Source of the DNA: Glycomyces fuscus
GTDB lineage: Bacteria; Actinomycetota; Actinomycetes; Streptosporangiales; Streptosporangiaceae
Assembly (NCBI GenBank): GCA_002529455.1
Contig: NYMS01000048.1
Coordinates: forward strand, 248,001 to 312,000
Length of the DNA: 64,000 nt
Direction: 5' to 3'
Shown in pieces: positions 50,968-61,939 of this stretch (its first letter is position 1; every line of letters begins with the position of its first letter). The notes under the pieces were generated by a model. It did not search any database, was not told the origin of the DNA, and was given only the letters and a program-made list of their open reading frames with translations. Position numbers and translations under genes: made by a program.

Positions 50968-51237
50968 ATGGAGATCACCGGAATCATCAGTGCGATCATC
51001 GTCGGTCTGATCATCGGCGCACTGGGGCGTCTCGTCGTCCCCGGCAAACAGCACCTGCCGATCTGGCTGACCCTGGTCCTGGGCGTCGTGGCCGCCTTCA
51101 TCGGCGGCTGGATCGCCGCCGGGCTCTTCGGGGCCGGATGGATCATCACGCTGATCATCCAGGTCCTGGTGGCCGCCGCGATCGTCTACCTCGCCGACGG
51201 CTTCTACTCCAGGAGCGCCAAGGGCCGCACCGTGTAG
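50968..51237 (+). CDS. GlsB/YeaQ/YmgE family stress-response membrane protein
   Basis: 89 aa from ATG 50968 with GGGAGGAA upstream. Three hydrophobic segments (GIISAIIVGLIIGALGRLVV; LTLVLGVVAAFIGGWIAAGL; ITLIIQVLVAAAIVYLADGF) with Gly-rich packing motifs match the transglycosylase-associated/YeaQ family. Members are small inner-membrane proteins induced by stress; the biochemical role is unknown. Confidence 0.92.
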   Translation: MEITGIISAIIVGLIIGALGRLVVPGKQHLPIWLTLVLGVVAAFIGGWIAAGLFGAGWIITLIIQVLVAAAIVYLADGFYSRSAKGRTV

Positions 51238-51256
51238 TCCCGCGGCCGACGAGGCG

Positions 51257-51322
51257 TGGTTCGGGCGCTCCGGGCGCCCGAACACGGACCGAAGCGGAGC
51301 GGAGGTCCAGAGAAGCACTGCC
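51257..51322 (-). repeat. Interspersed repeat, copy C (partial)
   Basis: Carries the first 65 or so bases of the repeat: GGCAGTGCTTCTCTGGACCT and GTGTTCGGGCGCCC on the minus strand. It ends in its own hairpin, GTTCGGGCGC-TCCGG-GCGCCCGAAC (51259-51283). It lies between convergent genes, downstream of the oxidoreductase on the same strand. Confidence 0.7.
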
Positions 51323-51324
51323 GC

Positions 51325-51364
51325 CGCACCGGAGGCCGACCGCCGAGGTCGGCCTCCGGTGCGG
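51325..51364. terminator. Terminator between convergent genes
   Basis: 19-bp perfect arms starting GCCGCACCGGAGGCCGACC, with loop GCCGA, between the YeaQ-type and oxidoreductase genes. Confidence 0.75.
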
Positions 51365-51387
51365 CGCCGTCGCGGGCCGCCGGGTCC

Positions 51388-52302
51388 CTACCCGGCGGCC
51401 TCGTCCACGCCCACGGTCCGGCCCAGGCGCACCGAGGCCTCGGCGGCCTCCAGCACGGCCACCACGTCCCGGCCGAAGCGCACGTCGCAGGGGTCGCCGA
51501 CCCTGCCCTCCACCTGCGCCAGCAGCCGGTCGACCGCCGCGCCGAACGCCTCCACCGGGCTCCGGTCGCCGCCCGGAACCGGCACCCAGCCGCGCTCGCC
51601 GTGCAGCACGACCTCGAAGGTCCTCGCCTCGGGAGCCGCGTTCACGGTCACCGCGAACGAGCCCACCGCGCCGCCCTCGTGCCGGGTGAGCATGTGCACG
51701 GTGTCCCGCGGCCCCGCCAGCGCCGTCACCTGCGTGACCGGGCCGAGGACCGGCAGCACCAGCGACAGCACGTGCGGTCCCACGTCCCACAGGCCGCCCT
51801 TCTGCTGACGCCAGCGCGAGCCGCCGTAGGGGTTGCCGGGCTCGAAGATCGAGGCGAACAGCGTCGCCCGCACCCCGTTCCAGCCGCCCTCCGCCGCGGC
51901 CGAGTCCACGAACTCCACCACGTTCTCGGAGAAGCGGCTGGTGAAGAAGACCACCGACGCCAGCCCGCGCGCCTCGGTCTCGGCGACCACCGCGTCGGCC
52001 GCGAGGGTCGACAGCGCCAGCGGCTTGTCCAGCAGCAGGTGCTTCCCGGCCCGCGCGGCGCGCAGGGCCAGGTCGCCCTGGATGTGGGGCGGCAGCGCGA
52101 TCGCCACGGCGTCCACGTCGTCCAGCAGCGCCTCGAAGTCGGCGTAGGCCCGGGTCCCGTAGCGCCCGGCGAGCGCCGCCGCCTTGGCCTCGTCGCGTCC
52201 CCACACCCCCGCCAGGGTGGCGCCGGGGTGGGCGTCCAGCGCCGCGGCGTGCGTCTCCGCGGCCCAGTAGCCCGTGCCCAGCAGACCGAACCTGAGTCCC
52301 AT
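51388..52302 (-). CDS. Gfo/Idh/MocA-family oxidoreductase
   Basis: 304 aa from ATG 52302 (GAGGGAG upstream). The Rossmann start is LRFGLLGTGYWAAETHAAAL, followed by VAIALPPHIQGDLALRAARA and the family Lys in HLLLDKPLAL. The substrate domain includes GGLWDVGPHVLSLVLPVLG, with the usual D-x-x-x-H. NAD(P)-dependent, acting on a sugar or sugar derivative that cannot be named. It lies downstream of galK on the same strand after an 85-bp gap. Confidence 0.9.
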   Translation of the reverse strand: MGLRFGLLGTGYWAAETHAAALDAHPGATLAGVWGRDEAKAAALAGRYGTRAYADFEALLDDVDAVAIALPPHIQGDLALRAARAGKHLLLDKPLALSTLAADAVVAETEARGLASVVFFTSRFSENVVEFVDSAAAEGGWNGVRATLFASIFEPGNPYGGSRWRQQKGGLWDVGPHVLSLVLPVLGPVTQVTALAGPRDTVHMLTRHEGGAVGSFAVTVNAAPEARTFEVVLHGERGWVPVPGGDRSPVEAFGAAVDRLLAQVEGRVGDPCDVRFGRDVVAVLEAAEASVRLGRTVGVDEAAG

Positions 52303-52387
52303 GCGTACTCCCTCGTTCCTCGTGTCCACCGTCTCGCCATTGTCCAGGGAAGCGCTCCCGCGGCCGGGGGCGGGGCCGCCCGGCGGC

Positions 52388-53527
<1,140 letters not shown>

Positions 53528-53558
53528 GAGGTCCTGCCTTCCTGCTGTGCGATGGGGG

Positions 53559-54517
<959 letters not shown>

Positions 54518-54521
<4 letters not shown>

Positions 54522-55600
54522 GGTGCGACCTCCCGGAGCCGCTCGGCGGTGGTCTCGGGCGCGACGTCGCTGATGAACGCGCCCATGCCGGACTCGGTTC
54601 CGGCCAGGTACTTGAGCTTGCCCGGCGCGCGCCGCACCGAGAACAGTTCCAGGTGCAGGTGGGCCAGGTCGCGCCGTTCGCGCACGGGCGCCTGGTGCCA
54701 GGCGGAGATGTAGGGCAGGGGCGCGTCGTAGAGCGCGTCGAAGCGGCGCAGCACGTCCAGGTAGAGGTGGCCGAAGTCCTCGCGCTCCTCCTCCGACAGC
54801 GCGGGCAGGTCGGGCACCCGCCGGTGCGGGTACAGGTGCACCTCCACGGGCCAGCGGGCCGCGGCCGGGACGAAGGCCGTCCAGTGGTCGGTCCTGGCCA
54901 CCACCCGGACCCCGGCCTCCTGCTCGGCGCGCAGCACGTCGGCGAACAGGGAGCCGCCGGTGCGCTCGCGGTACTCCTCGGCGGAGTCGAGCATCCGCCG
55001 GGTGCGCGGGGTGACGAAGGGGAACGCGTAGATCTGCCCGTGCGGGTGGTGCAGGGTCACCCCGATCTCGGGCCCCCGGTTCTCGAAGCAGTACACCTGC
55101 TCCACGCCCGGCAGCGCGGACAGCGCCTCGGTCCGGTCGACCCAGGCGGCCATGACCGTGCGCGCCCGCTCGGGTCCCAGGTCGGCGAAGGAGGCGTTGT
55201 GGTCGGAGCCGAAGACGAGGACCTCGCAGCGGCCCGCGGCCACGCGCCGGGACGGCTCCAGCTCCCCGACCCCCTCCAGGAGGCGGCCGTCGTCGCGGAC
55301 CAGCGAGGGGAAGCGGTTCTCGAAGGCGACCACGTCGTAGGAGGCGGCCGGGACCTCGGTCATGCGCCCCTCGGAGGAGGGGCACAGCGGGCAGTCGTCG
55401 CTGGACGGCAGGTGGGTGCGGCCCTGCCGGTGGGAGGCCACGACCACCCACTCGCGCAGCAGGGGGTCGAAGCGCATCTCCGCGCCCGTCGCGGACGGGG
55501 GGAGGTCGCGCAGGTCGGGTGCGGGTTCGCGGACGGTGTCGCCCTCGTCGAAGTAGACGATCTCGCGGTCGTCGGCCAGTCGGGCCGAGGTCCTCCTCAT
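54518..55600 (-). CDS. galT: Galactose-1-phosphate uridylyltransferase
   Basis: 360 aa from ATG 55600, overlapping the DeoR stop (ATGA). The active-site HPH is in VTLHHPHGQIYAF. Zn ligands begin at DCPLCPS. The second domain shows WPVEVHLYPHRRV and LHLELFSVRRAPGKLKYLAG. It transfers UMP from UDP-glucose to galactose 1-phosphate. Confidence 0.95.
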
Positions 55601-56394
55601 CCGTCCTCCTTCTCTCTCGGTCGGACGTCGGCGACCACCAGTCGGCCCACGTGCTCGGTCAGGGTCGCCCGGACGGCCGGGTCGGTTCCGGAGTCGGTGA
55701 CCAGCACGTCGCAGCGGTCCAGCGGCGCGATGGTGCTGATCCCGACCGTGCCCCACTTGCTGTGGTCGGCGGCGACCACGAGGGAGGCGGAGGCCTCCAC
55801 CAGGGCGCGGTTGGTCTCGGACTCCATCAGGTTGGGGGTGGTGAACCCGGCGCGCTCGTGCATGCCGTGCACGCCCAGGACCAGGACGTCCAGGTTGAGG
55901 CCGCGGACGGAGGCGAGCGCGAGCGGGCCCACGAGGGCGTCGGAGGGCGTGCGGAAGCCGCCGGTGAGCGCCACGGTCTGGTCGGGCCGCGCGGCCCGGT
56001 GGAACACCTCGGCCACGCGCAGCGAGTTGGTGACCACCGTCAGCCCGGGGGTGTCGGCGAGGTACTCGGCCACGGTGGCGGTCGTGGTGCCCGCGGACAG
56101 GCCGACGGCGCTGTGCGGCTCGACCAGGCCGGCGACGGCCCGGGCGATCGCGTGCTTCTCGTCCTCCTGGCGGGTGGACTTGGCCTCGAAGCCGGGCTCC
56201 TCGGTGCGCGCGCCGTCCGGGGAGACGGCTCCGCCGTGCACCTTGCGCAGCTCTCCCCGGCTCTCCAGGACGTCGAGGTCGCGGCGCACGGTCATGTCCG
56301 ACACCGCGAGGCTCTCGACGAGGTCGGCCACCCGCACCGCCCCGGTGCGCCGTACCTGTTCGAGGATCAGCTCCTGCCGTTGCGCAGCCAGCAT
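55597..56394 (-). CDS. DeoR-family regulator of galactose genes
   Basis: 265 aa. N-terminal HTH: LILEQVRRTGAVRVADLVES, LAVSDMTVRRDLDVLESRGE with the DeoR signature. The sensor domain includes GLSAGTTTATVAEYLADTPG, typical of DeoR proteins that bind sugar phosphates. First gene of the gal operon and divergent from the galactoside importer, so it probably controls both. Direct CTGTTG repeats lie in the shared promoter region. Confidence 0.9.
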   Translation of the reverse strand: MLAAQRQELILEQVRRTGAVRVADLVESLAVSDMTVRRDLDVLESRGELRKVHGGAVSPDGARTEEPGFEAKSTRQEDEKHAIARAVAGLVEPHSAVGLSAGTTTATVAEYLADTPGLTVVTNSLRVAEVFHRAARPDQTVALTGGFRTPSDALVGPLALASVRGLNLDVLVLGVHGMHERAGFTTPNLMESETNRALVEASASLVVAADHSKWGTVGISTIAPLDRCDVLVTDSGTDPAVRATLTEHVGRLVVADVRPREKEDG

Positions 56395-56427
56395 CCGCCC
56401 CCCAGGCGTGATCGCAAATGTTTGAAT

Positions 56428-56557
56428 CTGTTGGTTCTAGTTTTGCAGGTTCCGCAACGGTGTCAATCTCTCGCCCCTGGTCCGAGGAAAACTGTTGGAA
56501 AACGTTGTTACCTGTTGACAAGTCCGGGTCGGGTGTCGAACATGATTAAAACGTTCG
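56428..56557. promoter_or_regulatory. Divergent gal/galactoside promoter with CTGTTG repeats
   Basis: CTGTTG occurs at 56428, 56492 and 56512. The last two are exactly 20 bp apart, in the manner of DeoR-family direct-repeat operators. TTGACA at 56515-56520 may be a -35 for the importer operon. A CGAAC/GTTCG dyad follows at 56537-56557. The 211-bp region is AT-richer than the genes. Confidence 0.5.
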
Positions 56558-56605
56558 TGTGACCGCCTTCACACATGCCCCACACCTGTTCGGAGGAGGC
56601 CCCCC

Positions 56606-57901
56606 ATGCACCACGGACCTGCGGGACCACCGGGACTGCGGCGCCGCACCCTGCTGCGCGGGCTGGCCGGTGCCGGAACGCTGCTGGCGCTCCCCGGCCT
56701 GGCGGGGTGCGGCGCGGGCGGGCGCGGGGACCCGGACCTGGTCACCATGGCCTCCAACCGGGCCAACCCCGCCCAGCGCGAGGCCGTCGCCGAGAGCGTC
56801 GGGCTCTTCGAGGCGGACTCCGGACTGGCCGTGGAGGTCAACACCTTCCAGTCCACCGCCTTCCAGGAGAGCATCAACAACTACCTCCAGGGCACCCCGG
56901 ACGACGTCATCGGCTGGTTCGCGGGCTACCGGACGCGCTTCTTCGCCGAACGCGGCCTGATCAGCGACGTCTCCGAGGTCTGGGACCGCCACCTCCGGGG
57001 CGCCTTCACCGACCAGGTGCGCCGGCTGTGCACGGCCGACGACGGCAGGCAGTACATGGTCCCCGACTCCACCGCGCCCTGGGCGGTCTTCCACCGCAGG
57101 AGCCTGTTCGAGGAGCGCGGCTACGAGGTCCCCGCCACCCGCGCGGAGTTCGTGGAGCTGTGCGAGCGGATGCGCGCGGACGGGCTCGAACCGCTCGCCT
57201 CCGGCATCCGCGAGGGCTGGCCCGCCATGGGCATGTTCGACCACCTCAACCTGCGCCTGAACGGCCCCGAGTACCACCTGGAACTGCTCAACGGAGACCA
57301 CTCCTGGGACTCCGCCGAGGTCAGGAGCGTCTTCGGCGCCTGGGCCGAGCTGCTGCCCCACCACCAGCCCGACCCCCTGGGCCGGGGCATCAACGAGGCC
57401 CAGACCGCCCTCGTGCGGGGCGAGGCCGGGATGATGCTCTGCGGCATGTTCATCACCCACTCCTTCCCCGAGGAGGACCTGGACGACCTGGACTGCTTCG
57501 CCTTCCCCGAGTTCGACCCCGAGATCGGCGCCGACGCCGTCGAGGCCCCCATCGACGGGTTCATGCTCTCCGGCGACCCGCGCAACCCCGAGGGGGCCCG
57601 CGAGCTCGTGGGGCACATGGGCACCCTCCGGGCGCAGGAGATCTACACCGCGATCGACCCGCAGGCGCTCCCCACCCACCTGGAGGCCGACACCGACGGG
57701 TTCAGCGCCCTCGACGCCAAGGTCAACGACATGGTCAACAGCGCCGGAGCCCTCACCCAGTACATGGACCGGGACACCCGTCCCGACTTCGCGTCCGTCG
57801 TCATGATCCCCGCGCTCCAGCGCTTCCTCCGACAGCCGGACGACCTCGCCGACCTGACCGCCAGCATCCAGCGCCAGAAGGTCTCCATCTTCGGCCGCTG
57901 A
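56606..57901 (+). CDS. Galactoside ABC importer binding lipoprotein
   Basis: 431 aa. Tat-type signal LRRRTLLRGLAGAG with lipobox LAGC. The mature part has the CUT1 binding-protein pattern (FEADSGLAVEVNTFQSTAFQ, PDDVIGWFAGYRTRFFAERG, GEAGMMLCGMFITHSFPEED). It heads an operon with two permeases and GH36/GH2 hydrolases, so alpha- and beta-galactosides (raffinose- or melibiose-like, lactose-like) are likely ligands. The specificity is inferred from context. Confidence 0.9.
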   Translation: MHHGPAGPPGLRRRTLLRGLAGAGTLLALPGLAGCGAGGRGDPDLVTMASNRANPAQREAVAESVGLFEADSGLAVEVNTFQSTAFQESINNYLQGTPDDVIGWFAGYRTRFFAERGLISDVSEVWDRHLRGAFTDQVRRLCTADDGRQYMVPDSTAPWAVFHRRSLFEERGYEVPATRAEFVELCERMRADGLEPLASGIREGWPAMGMFDHLNLRLNGPEYHLELLNGDHSWDSAEVRSVFGAWAELLPHHQPDPLGRGINEAQTALVRGEAGMMLCGMFITHSFPEEDLDDLDCFAFPEFDPEIGADAVEAPIDGFMLSGDPRNPEGARELVGHMGTLRAQEIYTAIDPQALPTHLEADTDGFSALDAKVNDMVNSAGALTQYMDRDTRPDFASVVMIPALQRFLRQPDDLADLTASIQRQKVSIFGR

Positions 57902-57920
57902 ACCAGAAGGGAGAGCAGGT

Positions 57921-58898
57921 GTGGTGTCGAACGCCCCCTCACCGCCTCGAAGCCGGACCCCGGGGTCCGCAGAAGACACACCGCCCCGCCGGACCCCGCG
58001 CGCACGCACGGGCATGCGCCACAGCCGAGGGGACCGGATCGCCCTCGGCCTGATGCTGGGCGTGCCCGCCCTGCTCGTGGTGGGCCTGGTGTGGCTGCCC
58101 GCGATGGCCACCGTCGCCCTGTCCTTCACCCGCTGGGACGGCATCGGCGGCCTGGAGACCATCGAGTGGATCGGCACGCAGAACTACACGGACGCGTTCA
58201 CGATCTACCCGCCGTTCGAGCCGGCGCTGCGCAACAACCTGATCTGGCTGGTGGCGCTGTTCGCGGTCCCCACCCTCCTCGGGATGTTCCTGGCGGTGCT
58301 GCTCGACCGCGAGCTGCGCGGCGGGTCGTTCTACCAGAGCGTCTTCTACATGCCGGTCGTGCTGTCGCTGGCCCTGGTCGGGTTCATCTGGCAGCTCATC
58401 TACTCCCGCGACCAGGGACTGCTCAACGCCTTCCTCGCCGTGGTCGCCGACGTCCCGCCCGTGGACTGGTTCGGCGACTCCGACATCAACCTGTACGCGG
58501 TCCTGGTCGCGGCCGGGTGGCGGCACACCGGCTACATCATGCTGCTCTACCTGGCCGGGCTGAAGGCGGTCGACCCGTCCCTGCGCGAGGCCGCCGCCAT
58601 CGACGGCGCCGGACCGGTGCGCACGTTCACCCGGGTCGTCTTCCCCGCCCTGCTGCCCATCAACCTGGTCGTGCTCGTCGTGACCGTCATCGACGCGCTG
58701 CGCGCCTTCGACATCGTGTGGATCATCAACCGCGGCCGCAACGGCCTGGAGCTGATCTCGGCGCTGGTGACCTCCAACGTCATCGGAGAGGCCAGCCGGG
58801 TGGGCTTCGGCTCGGCGCTGGCCGTGGTCATGCTGGTGATCTCGCTGGTGTTCATCATCATCTACGTGTCCACCATGCTGAGAGGGGCCTACCGGTGA
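57921..58898 (+). CDS. Galactoside ABC transporter permease 1
   Basis: 325 aa from GTG 57921 (GTG 57924 equally possible) with GAAGGGAGAG upstream. A 38-residue polar, Arg/Pro-rich N-terminus precedes six helices. The EAA loop is LREAAAIDGAGPVRTFTRVV. MalF-like permease of the CUT1 family. Its stop overlaps the start of permease 2. Confidence 0.92.
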   Translation: MVSNAPSPPRSRTPGSAEDTPPRRTPRARTGMRHSRGDRIALGLMLGVPALLVVGLVWLPAMATVALSFTRWDGIGGLETIEWIGTQNYTDAFTIYPPFEPALRNNLIWLVALFAVPTLLGMFLAVLLDRELRGGSFYQSVFYMPVVLSLALVGFIWQLIYSRDQGLLNAFLAVVADVPPVDWFGDSDINLYAVLVAAGWRHTGYIMLLYLAGLKAVDPSLREAAAIDGAGPVRTFTRVVFPALLPINLVVLVVTVIDALRAFDIVWIINRGRNGLELISALVTSNVIGEASRVGFGSALAVVMLVISLVFIIIYVSTMLRGAYR

Positions 58899-59794
58899 CC
58901 GCCACGACCCTCCCCGACGCCCCCCGGCGGTACCGCCGACCCGTCGTCCGCCCGGCCCGGGCGGTGCTGCACGCCTTCCTCGGCGCCACGGCGCTGGCCT
59001 GGTTCTTCCCTGTCCTGTGGGCGCTGGTCAACTCGCTGCGCGACTACGAGTACACCGCCCTGCACGGCTACCTGTCCCTGGGCGGGTTCACCCTGGACAA
59101 CTACGCGCGGGCGTGGAACGAGGGCGAGCTGCCCGGCTACTTCTGGAACTCGCTGGTCATCACGGTCCCGGCCGTGCTGCTGACGCTGTTCCTGTCCTCC
59201 TGCGCGGCCTTCGTGCTCTCCCACCACTCGCGCAGGTTCAACCTGGTGATGCTCGCGGTGTTCCTGGCCGCGAACCTGCTCCCGGCCCAGGCGCTGCTCG
59301 TCCCGCTGTTCCGGCTCTACACCTCCATCCCCCTGCCGTACTGGATCAGCGAGTCCGGCTCCCTCTACGACAGCCACATCGGCGTCGTCCTCATCCACAC
59401 GGCCTTCCAGATCGGCTTCTGCACGTTCGTGCTGAGCAACTTCATGAAGGCCATGCCCGCCTCCCTGCTGGAGGCGGCCAGGGTGGACGGGGCGTCGGTC
59501 TTCCAGCAGTACTGGAAGGTGGTGCTCCCGCTGTGCCGCCCGAGCCTGGCGGCCCTGGCCACCCTCCTGGTCACCTGGATCTACAACGACTTCTTCTGGG
59601 CGCTGGCGCTGCTGTCCAGCGGGGACAAGCTGCCCATCACGACCGCCCTGCAAAACCTCCAGAGCGCCTTCTTCGTCGACTACAACCTGCTCTCGGCCGG
59701 GTCGATCATCGTCGCCCTGCCCACGCTCGTCGTGTTCTTCGCGCTGCAACGCCACTTCGTCGCCGGACTCACCCTGGGAGCCAGCAAGGAATGA
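58895..59794 (+). CDS. Galactoside ABC transporter permease 2
   Basis: 299 aa from GTG 58895 (GTGA overlap). MalG-like, with six helices; EAA loop LLEAARVDGASVFQQYWKVV. No ATPase gene accompanies the operon, as is common for actinobacterial sugar importers served by a shared MsiK ATPase. The stop overlaps the GH36 start (ATGA). Confidence 0.92.
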   Translation: MTATTLPDAPRRYRRPVVRPARAVLHAFLGATALAWFFPVLWALVNSLRDYEYTALHGYLSLGGFTLDNYARAWNEGELPGYFWNSLVITVPAVLLTLFLSSCAAFVLSHHSRRFNLVMLAVFLAANLLPAQALLVPLFRLYTSIPLPYWISESGSLYDSHIGVVLIHTAFQIGFCTFVLSNFMKAMPASLLEAARVDGASVFQQYWKVVLPLCRPSLAALATLLVTWIYNDFFWALALLSSGDKLPITTALQNLQSAFFVDYNLLSAGSIIVALPTLVVFFALQRHFVAGLTLGASKE

Positions 59795-61938
59795 CGTACC
59801 GCACCATCGGCCTCCGCGCGGCGGGGACCTCCCTGGTCCTCGCCGTGCCCGAGGCCGGACTCCCCCACGTCCTGCACTGGGGCGCCGACCTGCCCGACCA
59901 CGAGGGGCTGGCCGACGTCGCGGCGCCCTCCGCCGCGCACAACGACGTCGACGCGCCCCAGCGGCTGTCCCTGGTACCCGTCCAGGGGGAGGGCTGGCGC
60001 GGTCACCCCGGGATCTCCGGGCACCACGAGGGCCGGGCCACCTTCCCGGAGTGGACCGTCCGCGAGGTCCGCGCGGACCCGCTGGAGGACGCCGGTCCCG
60101 GCGTGGGCGGGGCCCTCACGGTCCTGGCCGACGCGGCCGGGATCGAACTGCGCTGCGAGCTGCGCATGGAGGCCTCCGGGCTGGTCCGCGCCCGCAACAC
60201 GGTCACCAACACCGACGCCGCGCCGTGGACCCTGGACGCCCTGCGGGTCACCCTGCCCCTGCCCCGCGAGGCGCGGGAGGTCCTGGACCTGACCGGCCGC
60301 TGGTGCCGCGAGCGCTCCCCCCAGCGCCAGGAGCTCGGGATGGGCACGCGGCTGCGCGCCTCGCGCCGCGGCCGGACCGGCCACGACGCCCCGCTGGTCC
60401 TCGCCGCCGGGACCCCCGGGTTCGGGTTCCGCCGCGGCGAGGTGTGGGGCGTGCACACCGCCTGGAGCGGCGACCACGTCCACCTGGCCGAACGCCTCCC
60501 CGAGGGCGCCGGGCAGGCCGACGCCGTCATCGCGGGCGGCGAACTGCTCCACCCCGGCGAGGTCCGCCTCGACCGGGGCGACTCCTACTCCACCCCGTGG
60601 GTGTTCCTCTCCTGGTCCGACCGGGGTCTGGACGGCATGTCCGCACGGATCCACCGCTGGCTGCGCGCCAGGCCCGGCCACCCCTCCTCCCCGCGCCCGG
60701 TGGTGCTCAACACCTGGGAGGCCGTCTACTTCGACCACGACCTCGCCACCCTCACGCGGCTCGCCGACACCGCCGCGCGGATCGGCGTGGAGCGTTTCGT
60801 GCTGGACGACGGCTGGTTCCGGGGCCGCCGCGACGACACCGCGGGGCTCGGCGACTGGACCGTGGACCCCGGCGTGTGGCCCGACGGCCTGCACCCGCTC
60901 TTCGACCACGTGCGCTCCCTGGGCATGCAGGTCGGGCTGTGGGTGGAGCCGGAGATGGCCAACCCCGACTCCGACCTGGTCCGCGCCCACCCCGAGTGGA
61001 TCCTGGCCGCCGAGGGGCACCAGGCCCCGCCCAGCCGCCACCAGCAGGTCCTGGACCTGTCCCGTCCCGAGGCCTTCCGGTACGTGTTCGAGCACCTGGA
61101 CGCGCTGGTCGCCGAGTACCGCCCCGACTACCTCAAGTGGGACCACAACCGCGACCTGCTCGAACCCGTGCACGCCCCCACCGGCGCCGCCGGGACGCAC
61201 CGCCAGACCCTGGCCGTCTACGCGCTGCTCGACCGGCTGCGCGCGAGGCACCCCGGCCTGGAGATCGAGTCGTGCTCCTCCGGCGGGGGCCGCGTGGACC
61301 TGGGGATCCTGGAGCGCACCGACCGCGTGTGGGCCTCCGACACCAACGACCCCCTGGAGCGGCTGGCCGTCCAGCGCTGGACCTCCCTGCTGCTGCCGCC
61401 CGAGCTGGTCGGCAGCCACGTCGGCGGGCGCACCGCGCACACCACCGGCCGGGACGCCGACCTGTCCTTCCGCTGCCTGGCCGGTCTCCTGTCCCACGCC
61501 GGGATCGAGTGGGACATCACCCGCTGCACCGAGGACGAGCTGGCCGTGCTGACCTCCTGGACCGCGCTGTACAAGGAGCTGCGCCCGCTGCTGCACTCGG
61601 GCGAGGCCGTGCACGCCGACGCGCCCGACCCCTCCGAACAGCTCGACGGGGTGGTCGCCCCGGACGGCGGCGAGGCGGTGTTCCGGTACGCCCGGCTGAC
61701 CACCTCCGCCCGCGCCCTGCCGGGCCGGGTCCGGCTGCCCGGCCTGCGCGAGGACCGCACCTACCGCCTGACGTGGCGGCGGGAGGCGGGCCGGCCCTCG
61801 ACCACGCAGCGCGTGCTCCCGGAGTGGTTCGCCGGCGGCGGGGCCACCGTCTCGGGGGCGGTGCTCACCCGCTCCGGCGTGCAGATGCCCAACCTCAACC
61901 CGTCCCAAGCCCTGATCCTGCACCTGAGGGAGGCCTGA
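59791..61938 (+). CDS. GH36 alpha-galactosidase
   Basis: 715 aa from ATG 59791. The GH36 N-terminal beta-supersandwich is followed by the barrel with RFVLDDGWFRGRRDDTAGLG, nucleophile Asp451 in YLKWDHNRDL, ESCSSGGGRVDLG, and acid/base Asp517 in WASDTNDPLE. No signal peptide, so it cleaves imported alpha-galactosides such as raffinose-type sugars. Translationally coupled to the permease. Confidence 0.95.
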   Translation: MTYRTIGLRAAGTSLVLAVPEAGLPHVLHWGADLPDHEGLADVAAPSAAHNDVDAPQRLSLVPVQGEGWRGHPGISGHHEGRATFPEWTVREVRADPLEDAGPGVGGALTVLADAAGIELRCELRMEASGLVRARNTVTNTDAAPWTLDALRVTLPLPREAREVLDLTGRWCRERSPQRQELGMGTRLRASRRGRTGHDAPLVLAAGTPGFGFRRGEVWGVHTAWSGDHVHLAERLPEGAGQADAVIAGGELLHPGEVRLDRGDSYSTPWVFLSWSDRGLDGMSARIHRWLRARPGHPSSPRPVVLNTWEAVYFDHDLATLTRLADTAARIGVERFVLDDGWFRGRRDDTAGLGDWTVDPGVWPDGLHPLFDHVRSLGMQVGLWVEPEMANPDSDLVRAHPEWILAAEGHQAPPSRHQQVLDLSRPEAFRYVFEHLDALVAEYRPDYLKWDHNRDLLEPVHAPTGAAGTHRQTLAVYALLDRLRARHPGLEIESCSSGGGRVDLGILERTDRVWASDTNDPLERLAVQRWTSLLLPPELVGSHVGGRTAHTTGRDADLSFRCLAGLLSHAGIEWDITRCTEDELAVLTSWTALYKELRPLLHSGEAVHADAPDPSEQLDGVVAPDGGEAVFRYARLTTSARALPGRVRLPGLREDRTYRLTWRREAGRPSTTQRVLPEWFAGGGATVSGAVLTRSGVQMPNLNPSQALILHLREA

Positions 61939-61939
61939 C

